Of a DNA stretch of 64,000 nt, positions 35,700 to 44,860 are shown piece after piece. Origin of the DNA: Cellulomonas chengniuliangii (GTDB lineage Bacteria > Actinomycetota > Actinomycetes > Actinomycetales > Cellulomonadaceae); assembly GCF_024508335.1 (NCBI RefSeq), contig NZ_CP101988.1, forward strand, positions 2,170,001 through 2,234,000. The letters are read 5' to 3'. Both the position numbers and the translations under genes were made by a program. Positions within the stretch are counted from its first letter, which is position 1; each line of letters starts with the position of its first letter. The notes under the pieces are model-generated. The model was given only the letters and a program-made list of their open reading frames with translations. It did no database searches and was not told where the DNA came from.

Positions 35700-36728
35700 A
35701 TGACCGCGACCCGCCACACCCAGACCGCCCGCCCTGCTCTGGGCAGGCCCGCAGGCGTGCTCCGGCTCGCCGTCGCGGCGCTCGCCGCTGTGCTGCTGCT
35801 CAGCGGATGTGACCTTCGTCTCGAGACGCCGGCGCCGCAGCCCCGCCAGCCGGACGCCACCGAGCTGGCGCGCAGCAGGGCTGTGGACGACGCCGTGGCG
35901 CTGGCCGAGCACGCGCGGCTGGCGGCGCTGGCCCCGGCCGCGGAGGACGCCGCCGTGGCGGAGGCGCTCGACCAGGTCGCGGTGTTCGCCGACCTGCACT
36001 CCGACCAGCTCGGCGGCGTGTACGTCTCGGGCCTGGAGCCCGCCGGCGCGGAGACAGGGCCGTCGTCCTCGGCGCCGCCCCTGGTGACGCCGCAGGACGT
36101 GCTCGCCCTGCTCGGGGTCACCGCCCTGACGGCGCGCGCCGACGCCGACGCCGTCAGCTCGGGGGCGCTCGGGCGGCTCCTCGCCTCGGTGGCCGCCTCG
36201 CGCGCCGACCAGACCGCGCGGCTCGCGGCAGCGCTGGGCGTCGACGCCCCCGCCGGCGCGGCGGCGACGTTCGACACCGCTCCCGAGCCTGGCGCGGTGG
36301 ACCTGCCCGTCCTGTCGTCCCTGGTCCTCGCCGAGGACGAGGCCGGGTACGCCTTCGAGGTGATCGCCGCCAAGCTCGCCGACGAGCAGCGAGCGCTGGC
36401 ACAGCACCAGGCTGCCGCGCACCGCGCCAGGGCCCAGGTGTGGGCCGACGCGTCGGGGCTGGGCTCCGCCGGGTCCGACCCGCGCCGGGCCGCCTACGCG
36501 CTCCCCGCCGGCCTGGACGATCCGGCCGTCGCGGTCGACCTCGCCCGCGCCGTCGAGACGTCCCTGACCGCCGGCTACGCGAACCTCGTCGCCGAGGCGG
36601 CGCCCGGCACCCGCTCGTCGGCGGTGGACGCCCTGCGGCAGGCGACCGCCGACGCGGCGGCGTGGGGCGCCCCGCCGATCGCGTTCCCGGGCCTGCCGGA
36701 GCAGGCGGCCCCGGTCTCCCTGGGCTGA
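35700..36728 (+). CDS. DUF4439 ferritin-like lipoprotein
   Basis: A 342-residue Ala-rich protein with a lipoprotein signal peptide: basic start, hydrophobic core and lipobox LLSGC with Cys37. The N-terminal mature half is helical and variable. The C-terminal half matches DUF4439, a predicted ferritin-like four-helix domain (LVLAEDEAGYAFEVIAAKLA and the matching later helices). Function is unknown. Location between rimP and proS repeats the mycobacterial order around Rv2844, so the synteny is old. Starts at ATG 35700; an open frame upstream overlaps rimP and is not used. Confidence 0.82.
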   Translation: MTATRHTQTARPALGRPAGVLRLAVAALAAVLLLSGCDLRLETPAPQPRQPDATELARSRAVDDAVALAEHARLAALAPAAEDAAVAEALDQVAVFADLHSDQLGGVYVSGLEPAGAETGPSSSAPPLVTPQDVLALLGVTALTARADADAVSSGALGRLLASVAASRADQTARLAAALGVDAPAGAAATFDTAPEPGAVDLPVLSSLVLAEDEAGYAFEVIAAKLADEQRALAQHQAAAHRARAQVWADASGLGSAGSDPRRAAYALPAGLDDPAVAVDLARAVETSLTAGYANLVAEAAPGTRSSAVDALRQATADAAAWGAPPIAFPGLPEQAAPVSLG

Positions 36729-36834
36729 GCCCGCCCGCGCGCGCAACGCGCGGCTGACCCTGCCGAGCACCCCCGACCCGCGGAGCACCGCTGAGCGGTG
36801 TGGCGCCGCGCGCCAGAGGCCGTGCCGCCACGCG

Positions 36835-36876
36835 CCGCAGCCCGACCGCCCCTCACCTCGGGCGGTCGGGCTGCGG
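36835..36876. terminator. 17-bp hairpin between DUF4439 gene and proS
   Basis: A perfect 17-bp stem (CCGCAGCCCGACCGCCC and its complement) with an 8-base loop lies between two convergent genes. It should end transcripts arriving from both sides. Confidence 0.85.
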
Positions 36877-36909
36877 CTCGCGGTTGTCGTCAGCGGCTGG
36901 GCGAGGCGC

Positions 36910-38712
36910 TCAGGCCAGCAGCGCACCCACGAGCTCGACCACGCGATCTGCCGCCTGCTCGACGGGCACCTGCTCGGCAGCCGGCCCGTCGGGGCCGGCC
37001 ACGCGCGGTCGCACCTCGACGACGCCGTCGGCCAGTCCACGGCCGACCACGACCACCAGCGGGACGCCGAACAGCTCGGCGTCGGCGAACTTCACGCCGG
37101 GCGAGACCTTCGGCCGGTCGTCGTAGAGCACCTCGACGCCGCGGGCGGACAGGCTTGTCGCGAGCTCCTCGGCGGCCGCGAACACCGCCGCGTCCTTGCC
37201 GGTGGCGACGACGTGGACGTGCGCGGGGGCGACGCCGGCGGGCCAGGCCAGGCCCTTGTCGTCATGGTTGGCCTCGGCGAGGGCCGCCAGCACGCGGGTG
37301 ACCCCGATGCCGTAGGACCCCATCGTGACCACCTGGGACTTGCCGTTCTGGTCCAGCACGGTCAGCCCGAGGGCCTGGGCGTACTTGCGCCCCAGGGCGA
37401 AGATGTGGCCGATCTCGATGCCGCGCGCCAGCTCGAGCGGGCCGGAGCCGTCTGGCGCCGGGTCGCCCGCGCGGACCTCCGCGGCCTCGACCACCCCGTC
37501 TGCGGTGAAGTCGCGGCCCGCGACGAGGTCGAAGACGTGGCGGCCGGGCTCGTTGGCGCCGGTGATCCACCGGGTGCCGGGGACCACGCGCGGGTCGAGC
37601 AGGTAGCGGACGCCCAGCGAGCGGCCGTCCTCGTCGACGCCGGCGTTCGGGCCGAGGGCCTTGGGGCCGATGTAGCCCTTGACGAGCTCGGGGTGCGCGG
37701 CGAAGTCGGCGTCGACCGCGGGCTCGACCTCGGCGGGCGCCACAGCGGCCTCGAGGCGCTTCAGGTCCACCTCGCGGTCGCCCGGCAGGCCGATCACGAC
37801 GAGCTCGCGCTCGCCGGTGGGCTGCACCAGGGCGAGGACGACGTTCTTCAGCGTGTCGGCCGCGGTCCACGCGCCCTCGGCGCGCGGGAAGCGCTCGTTG
37901 GCCACAGCCACCAGCGAGTCGATGGTGGGCGTGTCGGGGGTGTCCTCGACGTGCGCGGCGGGGGCGTCGTCGTACGGCAGGGCCTCGGGGACCACCGTGG
38001 TGACCGCCTCGACGTTGGCCGCGTAGCCGCCGGGCGAGCGGACGAAGGTGTCCTCGCCGATCGCCGTCGGGTGCAGGAACTCCTCGCTGCGCGAGCCGCC
38101 CATGGCCCCGGACGTCGCTGCGACGATGACGTGCTCGAGGCCCAGGCGGTTGAAGATCCGCTGGTAGGCGTCGCGCTGGCGCTGGTACGACGCCTCGAGG
38201 CCCTCGTCGTCGAGGTCGAAGGAGTACGCGTCCTTCATGATGAACTCGCGCCCGCGGATCAGCCCGGCACGAGGGCGGGCCTCGTCGCGGTACTTCGTCT
38301 GGATCTGGTACAGCGCGAGCGGCAGGTCCTTGTACGACGAGTACAGGTCCTTGACCAGGAGCGTGAACATCTCCTCGTGCGTCGGCGCCAGGAGGTAGTC
38401 CCCGCCCTTGCGGTCCTTGAGCCGGAAGATGTTGGGGCCGTACTCGGCCCAGCGCCCGGTGGCCTCGTAGGGCTCCTTGGGCAGCAGCGCCGGGAAGTGG
38501 ACCTCCTGGGCGCCGGCCGCGTCCATCTCCTCGCGGACGACCTGCTCCACCTTCGCCAGCACACGCAGCCCGAGCGGCAGCCAGGTGTAGATGCCGGGGG
38601 CGGCACGGCGGATGTACCCGGCTCGGACGAGGAGCCGGTGGCTCGCGACCTCGGCGTCGGCCGGGTCCTCTCGCAGGGTGCGGACGAAGAGCGTGGACAG
38701 GCGAAGCAGCAT
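36910..38712 (-). CDS. proS: Prolyl-tRNA synthetase, bacterial type
   Basis: A 600-residue class II synthetase. It opens [20 protein letters not shown], with motif 1 around GIYTWLPLG and motif 2 around [20 protein letters not shown]. An inserted YbaK-type editing domain (about 225-400) and the C-terminal anticodon-binding domain (VHVVATGKD to the end) follow. The insertion marks the bacterial ProRS class. It charges tRNA-Pro and edits Ala-tRNA-Pro. It is monocistronic, between a bidirectional terminator and a divergent Fpg gene. Confidence 0.97.
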   Translation of the reverse strand: MLLRLSTLFVRTLREDPADAEVASHRLLVRAGYIRRAAPGIYTWLPLGLRVLAKVEQVVREEMDAAGAQEVHFPALLPKEPYEATGRWAEYGPNIFRLKDRKGGDYLLAPTHEEMFTLLVKDLYSSYKDLPLALYQIQTKYRDEARPRAGLIRGREFIMKDAYSFDLDDEGLEASYQRQRDAYQRIFNRLGLEHVIVAATSGAMGGSRSEEFLHPTAIGEDTFVRSPGGYAANVEAVTTVVPEALPYDDAPAAHVEDTPDTPTIDSLVAVANERFPRAEGAWTAADTLKNVVLALVQPTGERELVVIGLPGDREVDLKRLEAAVAPAEVEPAVDADFAAHPELVKGYIGPKALGPNAGVDEDGRSLGVRYLLDPRVVPGTRWITGANEPGRHVFDLVAGRDFTADGVVEAAEVRAGDPAPDGSGPLELARGIEIGHIFALGRKYAQALGLTVLDQNGKSQVVTMGSYGIGVTRVLAALAEANHDDKGLAWPAGVAPAHVHVVATGKDAAVFAAAEELATSLSARGVEVLYDDRPKVSPGVKFADAELFGVPLVVVVGRGLADGVVEVRPRVAGPDGPAAEQVPVEQAADRVVELVGALLA

Positions 38713-38806
38713 GCGCTGAGCCTAGTGCTGCGAGATGGGCGCCCCGTGCGCGGCCCCGCGGCGCCCCGCCGTGCGCGGGGTGGGCGGGCTGCGCGACGAT
38801 GTCCTC

Positions 38807-39712
38807 GTGCCCGAGCTGCCCGAGGTCGACGCGTTGGCCTCCTTCCTGCGCGCGCGCGCCGGCGGACGCGCCGTGACGGGCGTCGAAGTGGGCACGATCA
38901 GCGCGCTGAAGACCTTCTCCCCCGCGCCCGAGGCGCTCGTCGGCCGGCGCGTCGAGGACGTGTCCCGGCACGGCAAGTGGATCGACCTCACCCTGTCCGC
39001 CGAGGGCGCGACGACCGGCCCCGGCACGGCGCCGCACCTCGTCACCCACCTGGCGCGGGCCGGTTGGCTCCGCTGGAGCGAGCAGTCGCCCCGCACGCCC
39101 CTCCGCCCGGGCCGCTCGCCCATCGCCCTGCGGGTGCGGCTCGACGACGGGTCGGGCTTCGACCTCACCGAGGCGGGCACCCGCAAGCGGCTCGCCGTGC
39201 ACATCGTCGCCGACCCCGCCGAGGTGCCCGCGATCGCGACCCTGGGCGTCGAGCCGCTGTCCGGCGAGTTCACCATCGAGCGGCTCGGCGATCTCCTCGC
39301 CGCCCGCAACCAGCAGGTCAAAGGGCTGCTGCGGGACCAGGGGACGATCGCCGGCATCGGCAACGCGTACTCCGACGAGATCCTGCACGCCGCGCGGATG
39401 AGCCCGTTCGCCCCGACGCGCTCCTTCGACGCCGAGCGCACGGCCGCGTTGCACCACGCCGTGGTGGGGGTGCTCGGCGACGCGGTGGCGGCCGCGACCG
39501 GCCAGCCCGCGGCGGAGCTCAAGGACGCCAAACGGCGCGGCATGCGGGTGCACGGGCGCACCGGGCAGCCGTGCCCGGGCGCCGACGGGACGCCCTGCGG
39601 CGACACGGTGCACGAGGTGTCGTTCGCCGACTCCTCGCTGCAGTACTGCCCCACCTGCCAGACCGGGGGCCGGCCGCTGGCGGACCGGAGGATGTCCCGG
39701 CTGCTGCGCTGA
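38807..39712 (+). CDS. Fpg/Nei family DNA glycosylase
   Basis: A 301-residue glycosylase/AP lyase starting at GTG 38807 as (V)PELPEVDAL, which places the catalytic Pro at 2 and Glu at 3. The conserved Lys is in SRHGKWIDL. The helix-two-turn-helix reads KGLLRDQGTIAGIGNAYSDE. The zinc finger has a wider first pair (CPGADGTPC) followed by YCPTCQTGG. It is about 35 residues longer than the 6034 paralogue and probably has a different lesion preference. It is convergent with the GNAT gene 32 bp away. Confidence 0.9.
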   Translation: MPELPEVDALASFLRARAGGRAVTGVEVGTISALKTFSPAPEALVGRRVEDVSRHGKWIDLTLSAEGATTGPGTAPHLVTHLARAGWLRWSEQSPRTPLRPGRSPIALRVRLDDGSGFDLTEAGTRKRLAVHIVADPAEVPAIATLGVEPLSGEFTIERLGDLLAARNQQVKGLLRDQGTIAGIGNAYSDEILHAARMSPFAPTRSFDAERTAALHHAVVGVLGDAVAAATGQPAAELKDAKRRGMRVHGRTGQPCPGADGTPCGDTVHEVSFADSSLQYCPTCQTGGRPLADRRMSRLLR

Positions 39713-39744
39713 GCCGAGCGGGCCGGTCGAGCGATCCCGCCGGG

Positions 39745-40641
39745 CTAGAACAGGACGGTCGCGTACGTCCCCACCTGCTCGAACCCGACGGCGCGGTACG
39801 CCGCGAGCGCGCGCTCGTTGTAGTGGTTCGCGTACAGCGACACCACCGGTGCGATGTCGCGGCGTGCGGCCTGGACGACTGCGGCCATGCCGGACTTCGA
39901 CAGGCCCTCGCCGCGCCGGGCGGGGTTGACCCACACCCCCTGGACCTGGGCCACTCCCCCGGCCACGGCGCCCAGCTCGGCCTTGAACACCACCCCTCCA
40001 GGGCGGCGGGAGCCGTGGCCGTCCTCGAACCGCGCGAACGACCATCCCTCGGCGATGAGCGTGCGCACCCGCGTCTCGTAGGGGCCCGTGCCGCTCCCGG
40101 AGACCGGCGAGTAGCCCACCTCCTCGACGAACATGCGCACGCACGCCGGCAGCACGGCGTCGTAGTCGGCGGTGGTCGTCCGCCGCACCCGCGGGTCCGG
40201 CGCCACGACCGGGTCGCCCGAGATCACCAGGGACGGCTGGTCGGCCCGCACCTCCCGCGCCCGCGGCCAGTGCTCGGAGAGGCGTTCCCACAGGCCCAGC
40301 ACCATGGCGGCCTCCCCGACGATCGAGGACGAGCGGCGGCCCTGGGCCCGACCCATCGCGGCGAAGGCGTCCAGCGCCGCCGGGTCGCCGTCGGGCACCA
40401 CGGGCACCAGGTTCGCGCCGGCCCAGCACACCGCGGTGAGGACGCCGTCGGCCTCGAAGCCCCAGAGCTGGCCGCCTGCGGCGCGCAGGCCCACCCGGGC
40501 GGCCGTCTCGATGCGGGCGGTCGCCAGGATGGACGCGACCGGGTCCAGCGCGCAGACGTCGATCGCGCGGGCGACGTCGACGTCGCCCAGCACACGGCCT
40601 CCGGCCCGGCCGTCCACCGCAGCCCCGCGCCACCGTCCCAT
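39745..40641 (-). CDS. GNAT-family acetyltransferase with DUF4081 N-terminal domain
   Basis: A 298-residue protein. The N-terminal DUF4081-type half (for example LWGFEADGVLTAVCWAGANL) is followed by a GNAT domain with VWVNPARRGEGLSKSGMAAV as the acetyl-CoA motif and YANHYNERALAAYRAVGF near the end. Such proteins lie directly downstream of ispG in mycobacteria (Rv2867c-Rv2868c). Here the ispG gene is 13.6 kb away with the polyamine locus between. Substrate unknown. ATG 40641 chosen. Confidence 0.85.
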   Translation of the reverse strand: MGRWRGAAVDGRAGGRVLGDVDVARAIDVCALDPVASILATARIETAARVGLRAAGGQLWGFEADGVLTAVCWAGANLVPVVPDGDPAALDAFAAMGRAQGRRSSSIVGEAAMVLGLWERLSEHWPRAREVRADQPSLVISGDPVVAPDPRVRRTTTADYDAVLPACVRMFVEEVGYSPVSGSGTGPYETRVRTLIAEGWSFARFEDGHGSRRPGGVVFKAELGAVAGGVAQVQGVWVNPARRGEGLSKSGMAAVVQAARRDIAPVVSLYANHYNERALAAYRAVGFEQVGTYATVLF

Positions 40642-40760
40642 GAGGGGATTCTGCCCCACCTGCGGGCTGCGGGCCGCTTGTCGCCCCCGCCTGGCCTGCT
40701 GCGCCCGGCAGGTTCGCGGCATCCGTCGTCCGAGGGCTTCCGCGGCGCCCATCAGCCCAC

Positions 40761-40766
40761 TACGTT
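40761..40766 (+). promoter_or_regulatory. Candidate leaderless -10 element for gabT
   Basis: TACGTT matches TANNNT and ends 6 bases before the gabT ATG at 40773, the spacing at which many actinobacterial leaderless transcripts begin at the A of the start codon. No Shine-Dalgarno is visible before this ATG, which fits. No -35 is evident. Confidence 0.4.
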
Positions 40767-40772
40767 CCACCC

Positions 40773-42122
40773 ATGTCGACGACATCCGCGCCACCTGCCC
40801 TCGCGCAGAGCCGATCCGTCCTGACCGCGATCCCCGGCCCGCGCTCGATGGCCCTCGCCCGGCGGCGCGCCGCGGCGGTCGCCGCCGGGGTCTCCTCCGT
40901 GCTGCCGGTGTACGTGGCCCGCGCCAGCGGCGCGATCGTGGAGGACGTCGACGGCAACCGCCTGGTCGACCTGGGCTCGGGCATCGCGGTGACCTCGGTC
41001 GGAGCCGCCGCGCCCGAGGTGGTCGCGGCGGTGGCGGCCCAGGCGGCCGACTTCACGCACACGTGCTTCATGGTCAGCCCGTACGAGGAGTACGTGGAGG
41101 TGTGCGAGCGGCTCGCCGAGCTCACCCCCGGGACCCACGAGAAGCGGTCGGTGCTCGTGAGCTCGGGCGCGGAGGCCGTGGAGAACGCCGTCAAGACGGC
41201 CCGACGGGCAACCGGGCGGGACGCGGTCCTCGTGCTCGACCACGCGTACCACGGGCGCACCAACCTCACGATGGCCATGACCGCCCGAGCCATGCCCTAC
41301 AAGACCGGCTTCGGCCCGTTCGCCGGCGAGGTCTACCGCGTCCCGACCTCCTACCCGCTGCGGGATCCCGCCGGGATGACGGGCGCCGAGGCGGCCGCGC
41401 GGGCCATCGACGTCGCGGAGCGCATGGTGGGCGCCGATCGGGTCGCCGCGCTCGTGGTCGAGCCCATCCAGGGCGAGGGCGGCTTCGTGGTCCCGGCTCC
41501 CGGCTTCCTCCCCGCGATGGCCGCCTGGGCGCAGGCGCACGGCATCGTCCTGGTGGTCGACGAGGTCCAGACCGGGTTCGCGCGCACCGGCGCCATGTTC
41601 GCCTGCGAGCACGAGGGGGTCGTGCCCGACCTGATCGCGACGGCGAAGGGCATCGCGGGCGGCCTGCCGCTGGGCGCGGTCACCGGGCGGGCGGACCTGA
41701 TGGACGCGGTGCACCCGGGCGGACTGGGCGGCACGTTCGGCGGCAACCCGGTGGCCTGCGCGGCGGCCCTGGCGTCGATGGCGCTGTTCGAGAGCCTGGA
41801 CCTGGTGGGCGCCGCCCGCGCGATCGAGGCCGTGGTGCGCGCTGGCCTCGAGCCGGTGGCCGACGCCTCCCCCGCCGTCGCCGAGCTCCGCGGCCGGGGC
41901 GCGATGCTCGCGGTCGAGCTGGTGCGGCCGGGCACGCTCGAGCCGGACCGCGCCGCCGCCGCGCAGGTGGCCCGGGCCTGCGCGGCGGCCGGTGTGCTGG
42001 TGCTCACATGCGGCACGTGGGGGAACGTGGTGCGCCTTCTGCCGCCCCTGGTGATCGGGCGCCCGCTGCTCGAGGACGGCGTGGAGGTGCTGGCGGGCGC
42101 GCTGCGGGCCCTGCCCGCCTGA
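40773..42122 (+). CDS. gabT: 4-aminobutyrate (GABA) aminotransferase
   Basis: A 449-residue class III PLP aminotransferase. The PLP Lys292 lies in IATAKGIAGGLPLGA. The segments SSGAEAVENAVKTAR, DHAYHGRTNLTM and VVDEVQTGFARTG are typical of GabT. It moves the amino group of GABA to 2-oxoglutarate, giving succinate semialdehyde. It forms the left end of the polyamine locus and is divergent from the DUF4081-type GNAT over 131 bp. A TANNNT box 6 bases upstream suggests leaderless expression. It is convergent with the first binding-protein gene. Confidence 0.92.
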   Translation: MSTTSAPPALAQSRSVLTAIPGPRSMALARRRAAAVAAGVSSVLPVYVARASGAIVEDVDGNRLVDLGSGIAVTSVGAAAPEVVAAVAAQAADFTHTCFMVSPYEEYVEVCERLAELTPGTHEKRSVLVSSGAEAVENAVKTARRATGRDAVLVLDHAYHGRTNLTMAMTARAMPYKTGFGPFAGEVYRVPTSYPLRDPAGMTGAEAAARAIDVAERMVGADRVAALVVEPIQGEGGFVVPAPGFLPAMAAWAQAHGIVLVVDEVQTGFARTGAMFACEHEGVVPDLIATAKGIAGGLPLGAVTGRADLMDAVHPGGLGGTFGGNPVACAAALASMALFESLDLVGAARAIEAVVRAGLEPVADASPAVAELRGRGAMLAVELVRPGTLEPDRAAAAQVARACAAAGVLVLTCGTWGNVVRLLPPLVIGRPLLEDGVEVLAGALRALPA

Positions 42123-42142
42123 CGCCGCGCGCCCTCGGCGCC

Positions 42143-43369
42143 TCAGAGCCCGGCGGCGGCGAAGAACTCGTTGCTGAACCGCTCGTCCTCGTCCGGCTCG
42201 AGGGTGCGGAACACGCTCACGCGCCGCAGTGTCTCGTCGTCGGGGAAGAGCATCGGGTCCGCGGCGAGCTCCGGGTCGATCGCCAGCATCGCCTCCTGCG
42301 CGCCCTCGACGGGAGAGATGTAGTTGACGAAGGCGGCGACCTGCGCCGCGACGTCCGGCTGGTAGTAGTAGTCCATGAGGTCCTCGGCGTTGGACCGGTG
42401 CGCCGACCCGACGGGCACCACCAGGTTGTCGCTCCACAGCGTCCCGCCGGCCTCGGGGATGACGAACTCGAACCGGTCCCCGTGCTCGGCGTTGAGCTCG
42501 GTGATGTCCCCCGACCACGCGATCGCGGCCACCGACGCCCCGGACGCCAGCGAGTCCATGTACGAGTTGCCCACGACCTCGCGGACGTGGCCGCTCTCGA
42601 CCTTCTCCCGCAAGACCTCCAGGGCGCCGTAGAACTCGTCGTTGCCCCAGGTCCCGGACGGGTCGACGCCCTCCTCGAGCATCAGCAGGCCCATCGTGTC
42701 GCGCATCTCGGAGAGCAGCGAGACCTGCCCTTCGAGCTCCGGCGCCCACAGGTCGGAGACCGAGCGCAGCCCGCGCGGCAGGGCCTCCTTGTCCCACGCG
42801 ATGCCCGCGAACCCCGACTGCCAGGTCAGCGAGCGGCTCCGCCCGAGGTCGAAGTCGACGCCCTTGAGCCCTGGCGCCAGGTTCTCCGCGTGCGGCATCC
42901 GAGCCTTGTCCAGGCGCTGCGCGTAGTCGAGCCGGATGAGCCTGGCCGCGAGGTAGTCGGTCACGGTGACGATGTCGTAGCCGATGTCCGCCCCGGCGGC
43001 GAGGCGGTCCTCGACGAGGGCGTAGAAGGACTCGTTGTCCTCGATCGCCGTCGAGTACTCGACCCGGATCCCGGTCGTGCCCTCGAACGCCCGCAGGGAG
43101 GGAGACGCCCCGCTGTCGTCCTCGTCGAGGTAGGCGACCCAGTTGGCCCACCGCAGCAGGCGCTCCTCGTCGGAGCGGTCGACCACTGCGGGCTCCGCCG
43201 TCTCCTCGTCGGTCCCGCAGGCTGCTAGGAGCGCTCCCACACCAGCCGCGCCGACGGCTCCGAGCAGGAAGCCCCGCCGCGAGAGCCCGTTGCCCCGAGG
43301 TGTGCGGGCGGCGCGCACCAGCGCGCGCACCCTCGGGTCCGTGATGGGGGGACGACGGCGGGGGGTCAT
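42143..43369 (-). CDS. potD: Polyamine ABC transporter substrate-binding lipoprotein (first copy)
   Basis: A 408-residue PotD-type periplasmic-binding-fold protein. The N terminus has a Tat-like lipoprotein signal: SRRGFLLGA with Arg31-Arg32, then lipobox LLAACG with Cys51. The mature part contains the PotD-like segments LLRWANWVAYLDEDDSG, NSYMDSLASG and PEAGGTLWSDN. It should bind putrescine or spermidine outside the membrane. It is closely similar to the second copy at 47827, including the PPITDPRVRAL leader. It has its own candidate promoter at 43482-43454 and is separated from the potABC genes by the saccharopine-dehydrogenase-like gene. Confidence 0.92.
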   Translation of the reverse strand: MTPRRRPPITDPRVRALVRAARTPRGNGLSRRGFLLGAVGAAGVGALLAACGTDEETAEPAVVDRSDEERLLRWANWVAYLDEDDSGASPSLRAFEGTTGIRVEYSTAIEDNESFYALVEDRLAAGADIGYDIVTVTDYLAARLIRLDYAQRLDKARMPHAENLAPGLKGVDFDLGRSRSLTWQSGFAGIAWDKEALPRGLRSVSDLWAPELEGQVSLLSEMRDTMGLLMLEEGVDPSGTWGNDEFYGALEVLREKVESGHVREVVGNSYMDSLASGASVAAIAWSGDITELNAEHGDRFEFVIPEAGGTLWSDNLVVPVGSAHRSNAEDLMDYYYQPDVAAQVAAFVNYISPVEGAQEAMLAIDPELAADPMLFPDDETLRRVSVFRTLEPDEDERFSNEFFAAAGL

Positions 43370-43453
43370 CAGGCTCCTCTCGGCCGGCAGGCCCGTGCGG
43401 CGCGCCGAAGGTGGGCGACATGGAGCCGCGCGTGGCGGCCCCGGTCACCGTGG

Positions 43454-43482
43454 ATAGTGGCAAAACATGTCACAGCAGACAA
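43454..43482 (-). promoter_or_regulatory. Candidate promoter of first potD copy
   Basis: Minus strand: -35 TTGTCT (43482-43477), 17-bp spacer, -10 CACTAT (43459-43454), giving a leader of about 80 bases. The -35, the spacer length and the -10 pattern match the candidate before the second potD copy. The spacer contains CTGTGACAT, a word shared with two other intergenic regions of the locus. Confidence 0.5.
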
Positions 43483-43516
43483 TCACCGAACACCAGGCGG
43501 GACGTGACTTCCCCGC

Positions 43517-44812
43517 TCAGCCGGCCGCCGCGCGCGGCGGCCGCTCCTGCAACGCCCAGGGCGACCCGTACCCCGCTGGCTCGGGGGCAGCCAGCAGGTC
43601 CAGGAACGGCTCGGGCGGGAACGCCTCCGGGCCGAGAACCCCCACCCCCTGCCAGGTCCCGGCCGCCAGAAGCTCGAGCGCGATCACGGGGTTCACCGCT
43701 GTCTGCCACACCACGCACTGCGCGCCGTACTCCGCCATGGACCAGGCGTTGTCGACGATGTGGTGGAGGTACACCTCGCGGGGGGCGCCGTCCAGCCCCG
43801 TCCCCGTCACGAGCACGCCGGCGCACGTCGAGCCGGTCATCTGCGGGCCGATGGTCGCCGGATCGGGCAGCACCGCGGCGACCACGTCGCGGGGGCTGAC
43901 CTGCGCGCCCCGCACCGACACCGGCTCGGTGGAGTCGAGGCCCAACCGGTGCAGCGTCCGCAGCACGCCGATGAACTCCTCGCCCAGCCCGTATTTGAAC
44001 GTCACCGTGCGCGCGTCCAGCCACCGCGGCATCAGGAGGACCTCCTCGTGCTCCACGTGGACGCACTCCACCGGCCCGATGGGCTCGGGGAAGTCGAAGA
44101 CCTCGGGGTCGTGGAAGGGCGGCACGGTGTGCCACCCGTCCTCGAGCCCGGCGCCCGCCTCGGCCCGATCGGCAGACCAGACCACCGGCGGGTTGAGGCA
44201 CTCCTCGATGGTGGTCCAGATGGAGAACGACGGGGCGAACACCGGGTCGCCTTCCGGCCCGCGCACCACGAGGTTCGCCCCGTCCCGCACGCCGAGCTCG
44301 TCGATGTGGGAGAAGAGGTGGTCGGAGGCGTACCGCGCGAGCACGTCGGACAGGCCCGGCTCCACGCCGATCCCCACGAGCGCCAGGCGCCCGGCGTCGA
44401 CCCACGAGCCCGCGAGCGCGAACTGCTCGTCCCCGAGCTTGACCCCGGGCAACTCGTGGGGGCGCTCGGCGTGCGGACGGGACAACGACATGGCCATGTC
44501 GAGGTAGTGGGCTCCCGCGGCGAGCACGCCGGTGAAGATCGGCATCACCAGGCGGGGGTCCACGGCGTTCAGGACGTGCGTGGCGCCGTGCTCGCGCGCC
44601 AGCGCCTCGACCGACGCCGGGTCGGAGGCGTCCACCGTCGCCGACCGGAAGCGGTCCACACCCACGTCGTGCTTGCGGGCGGCCGCGACGGTGCGCTCGG
44701 CGCGCCCGGGGTCGACGTCGGCCACGACGAGCAGCTCGAAGAACTCTCGGCGCGCGGCGATGCGCGCGACCGCGTCGCCGACACCGCCACTGCCGATCAC
44801 CAGGATCCGCAC
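43517..44812 (-). CDS. Saccharopine dehydrogenase-like NAD(P)-dependent oxidoreductase
   Basis: A 431-residue protein from GTG 44812, which has GGAGG 8 bases upstream (a GTG 9 bases earlier sits on that motif). The N-terminal Rossmann motif is VRILVIGSGGVGD. The family pattern continues with NAVDPRLVMPIFTGVLAAGAHYLDMA and GVEPGLSDVLARYA. The family includes saccharopine dehydrogenases, carboxyspermidine/carboxynorspermidine dehydrogenases and homospermidine synthases. Placement between potABC and potD makes a polyamine or polyamine-adduct substrate likely, but which one, and in which direction, cannot be read from the sequence. Confidence 0.8.
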   Translation of the reverse strand: MRILVIGSGGVGDAVARIAARREFFELLVVADVDPGRAERTVAAARKHDVGVDRFRSATVDASDPASVEALAREHGATHVLNAVDPRLVMPIFTGVLAAGAHYLDMAMSLSRPHAERPHELPGVKLGDEQFALAGSWVDAGRLALVGIGVEPGLSDVLARYASDHLFSHIDELGVRDGANLVVRGPEGDPVFAPSFSIWTTIEECLNPPVVWSADRAEAGAGLEDGWHTVPPFHDPEVFDFPEPIGPVECVHVEHEEVLLMPRWLDARTVTFKYGLGEEFIGVLRTLHRLGLDSTEPVSVRGAQVSPRDVVAAVLPDPATIGPQMTGSTCAGVLVTGTGLDGAPREVYLHHIVDNAWSMAEYGAQCVVWQTAVNPVIALELLAAGTWQGVGVLGPEAFPPEPFLDLLAAPEPAGYGSPWALQERPPRAAAG

Positions 44813-44860
44813 GAGCCACACCTCCGGGAGCCGTCGCGGGGCATGGCGCCCGCGCGGGGG

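Noticed and set aside
38765-38785. Small GC hairpin upstream of the Fpg gene considered as regulatory
   Set aside because: A 6-bp CCCCGC/GCGGGG stem is expected by chance in sequence this rich in G+C.
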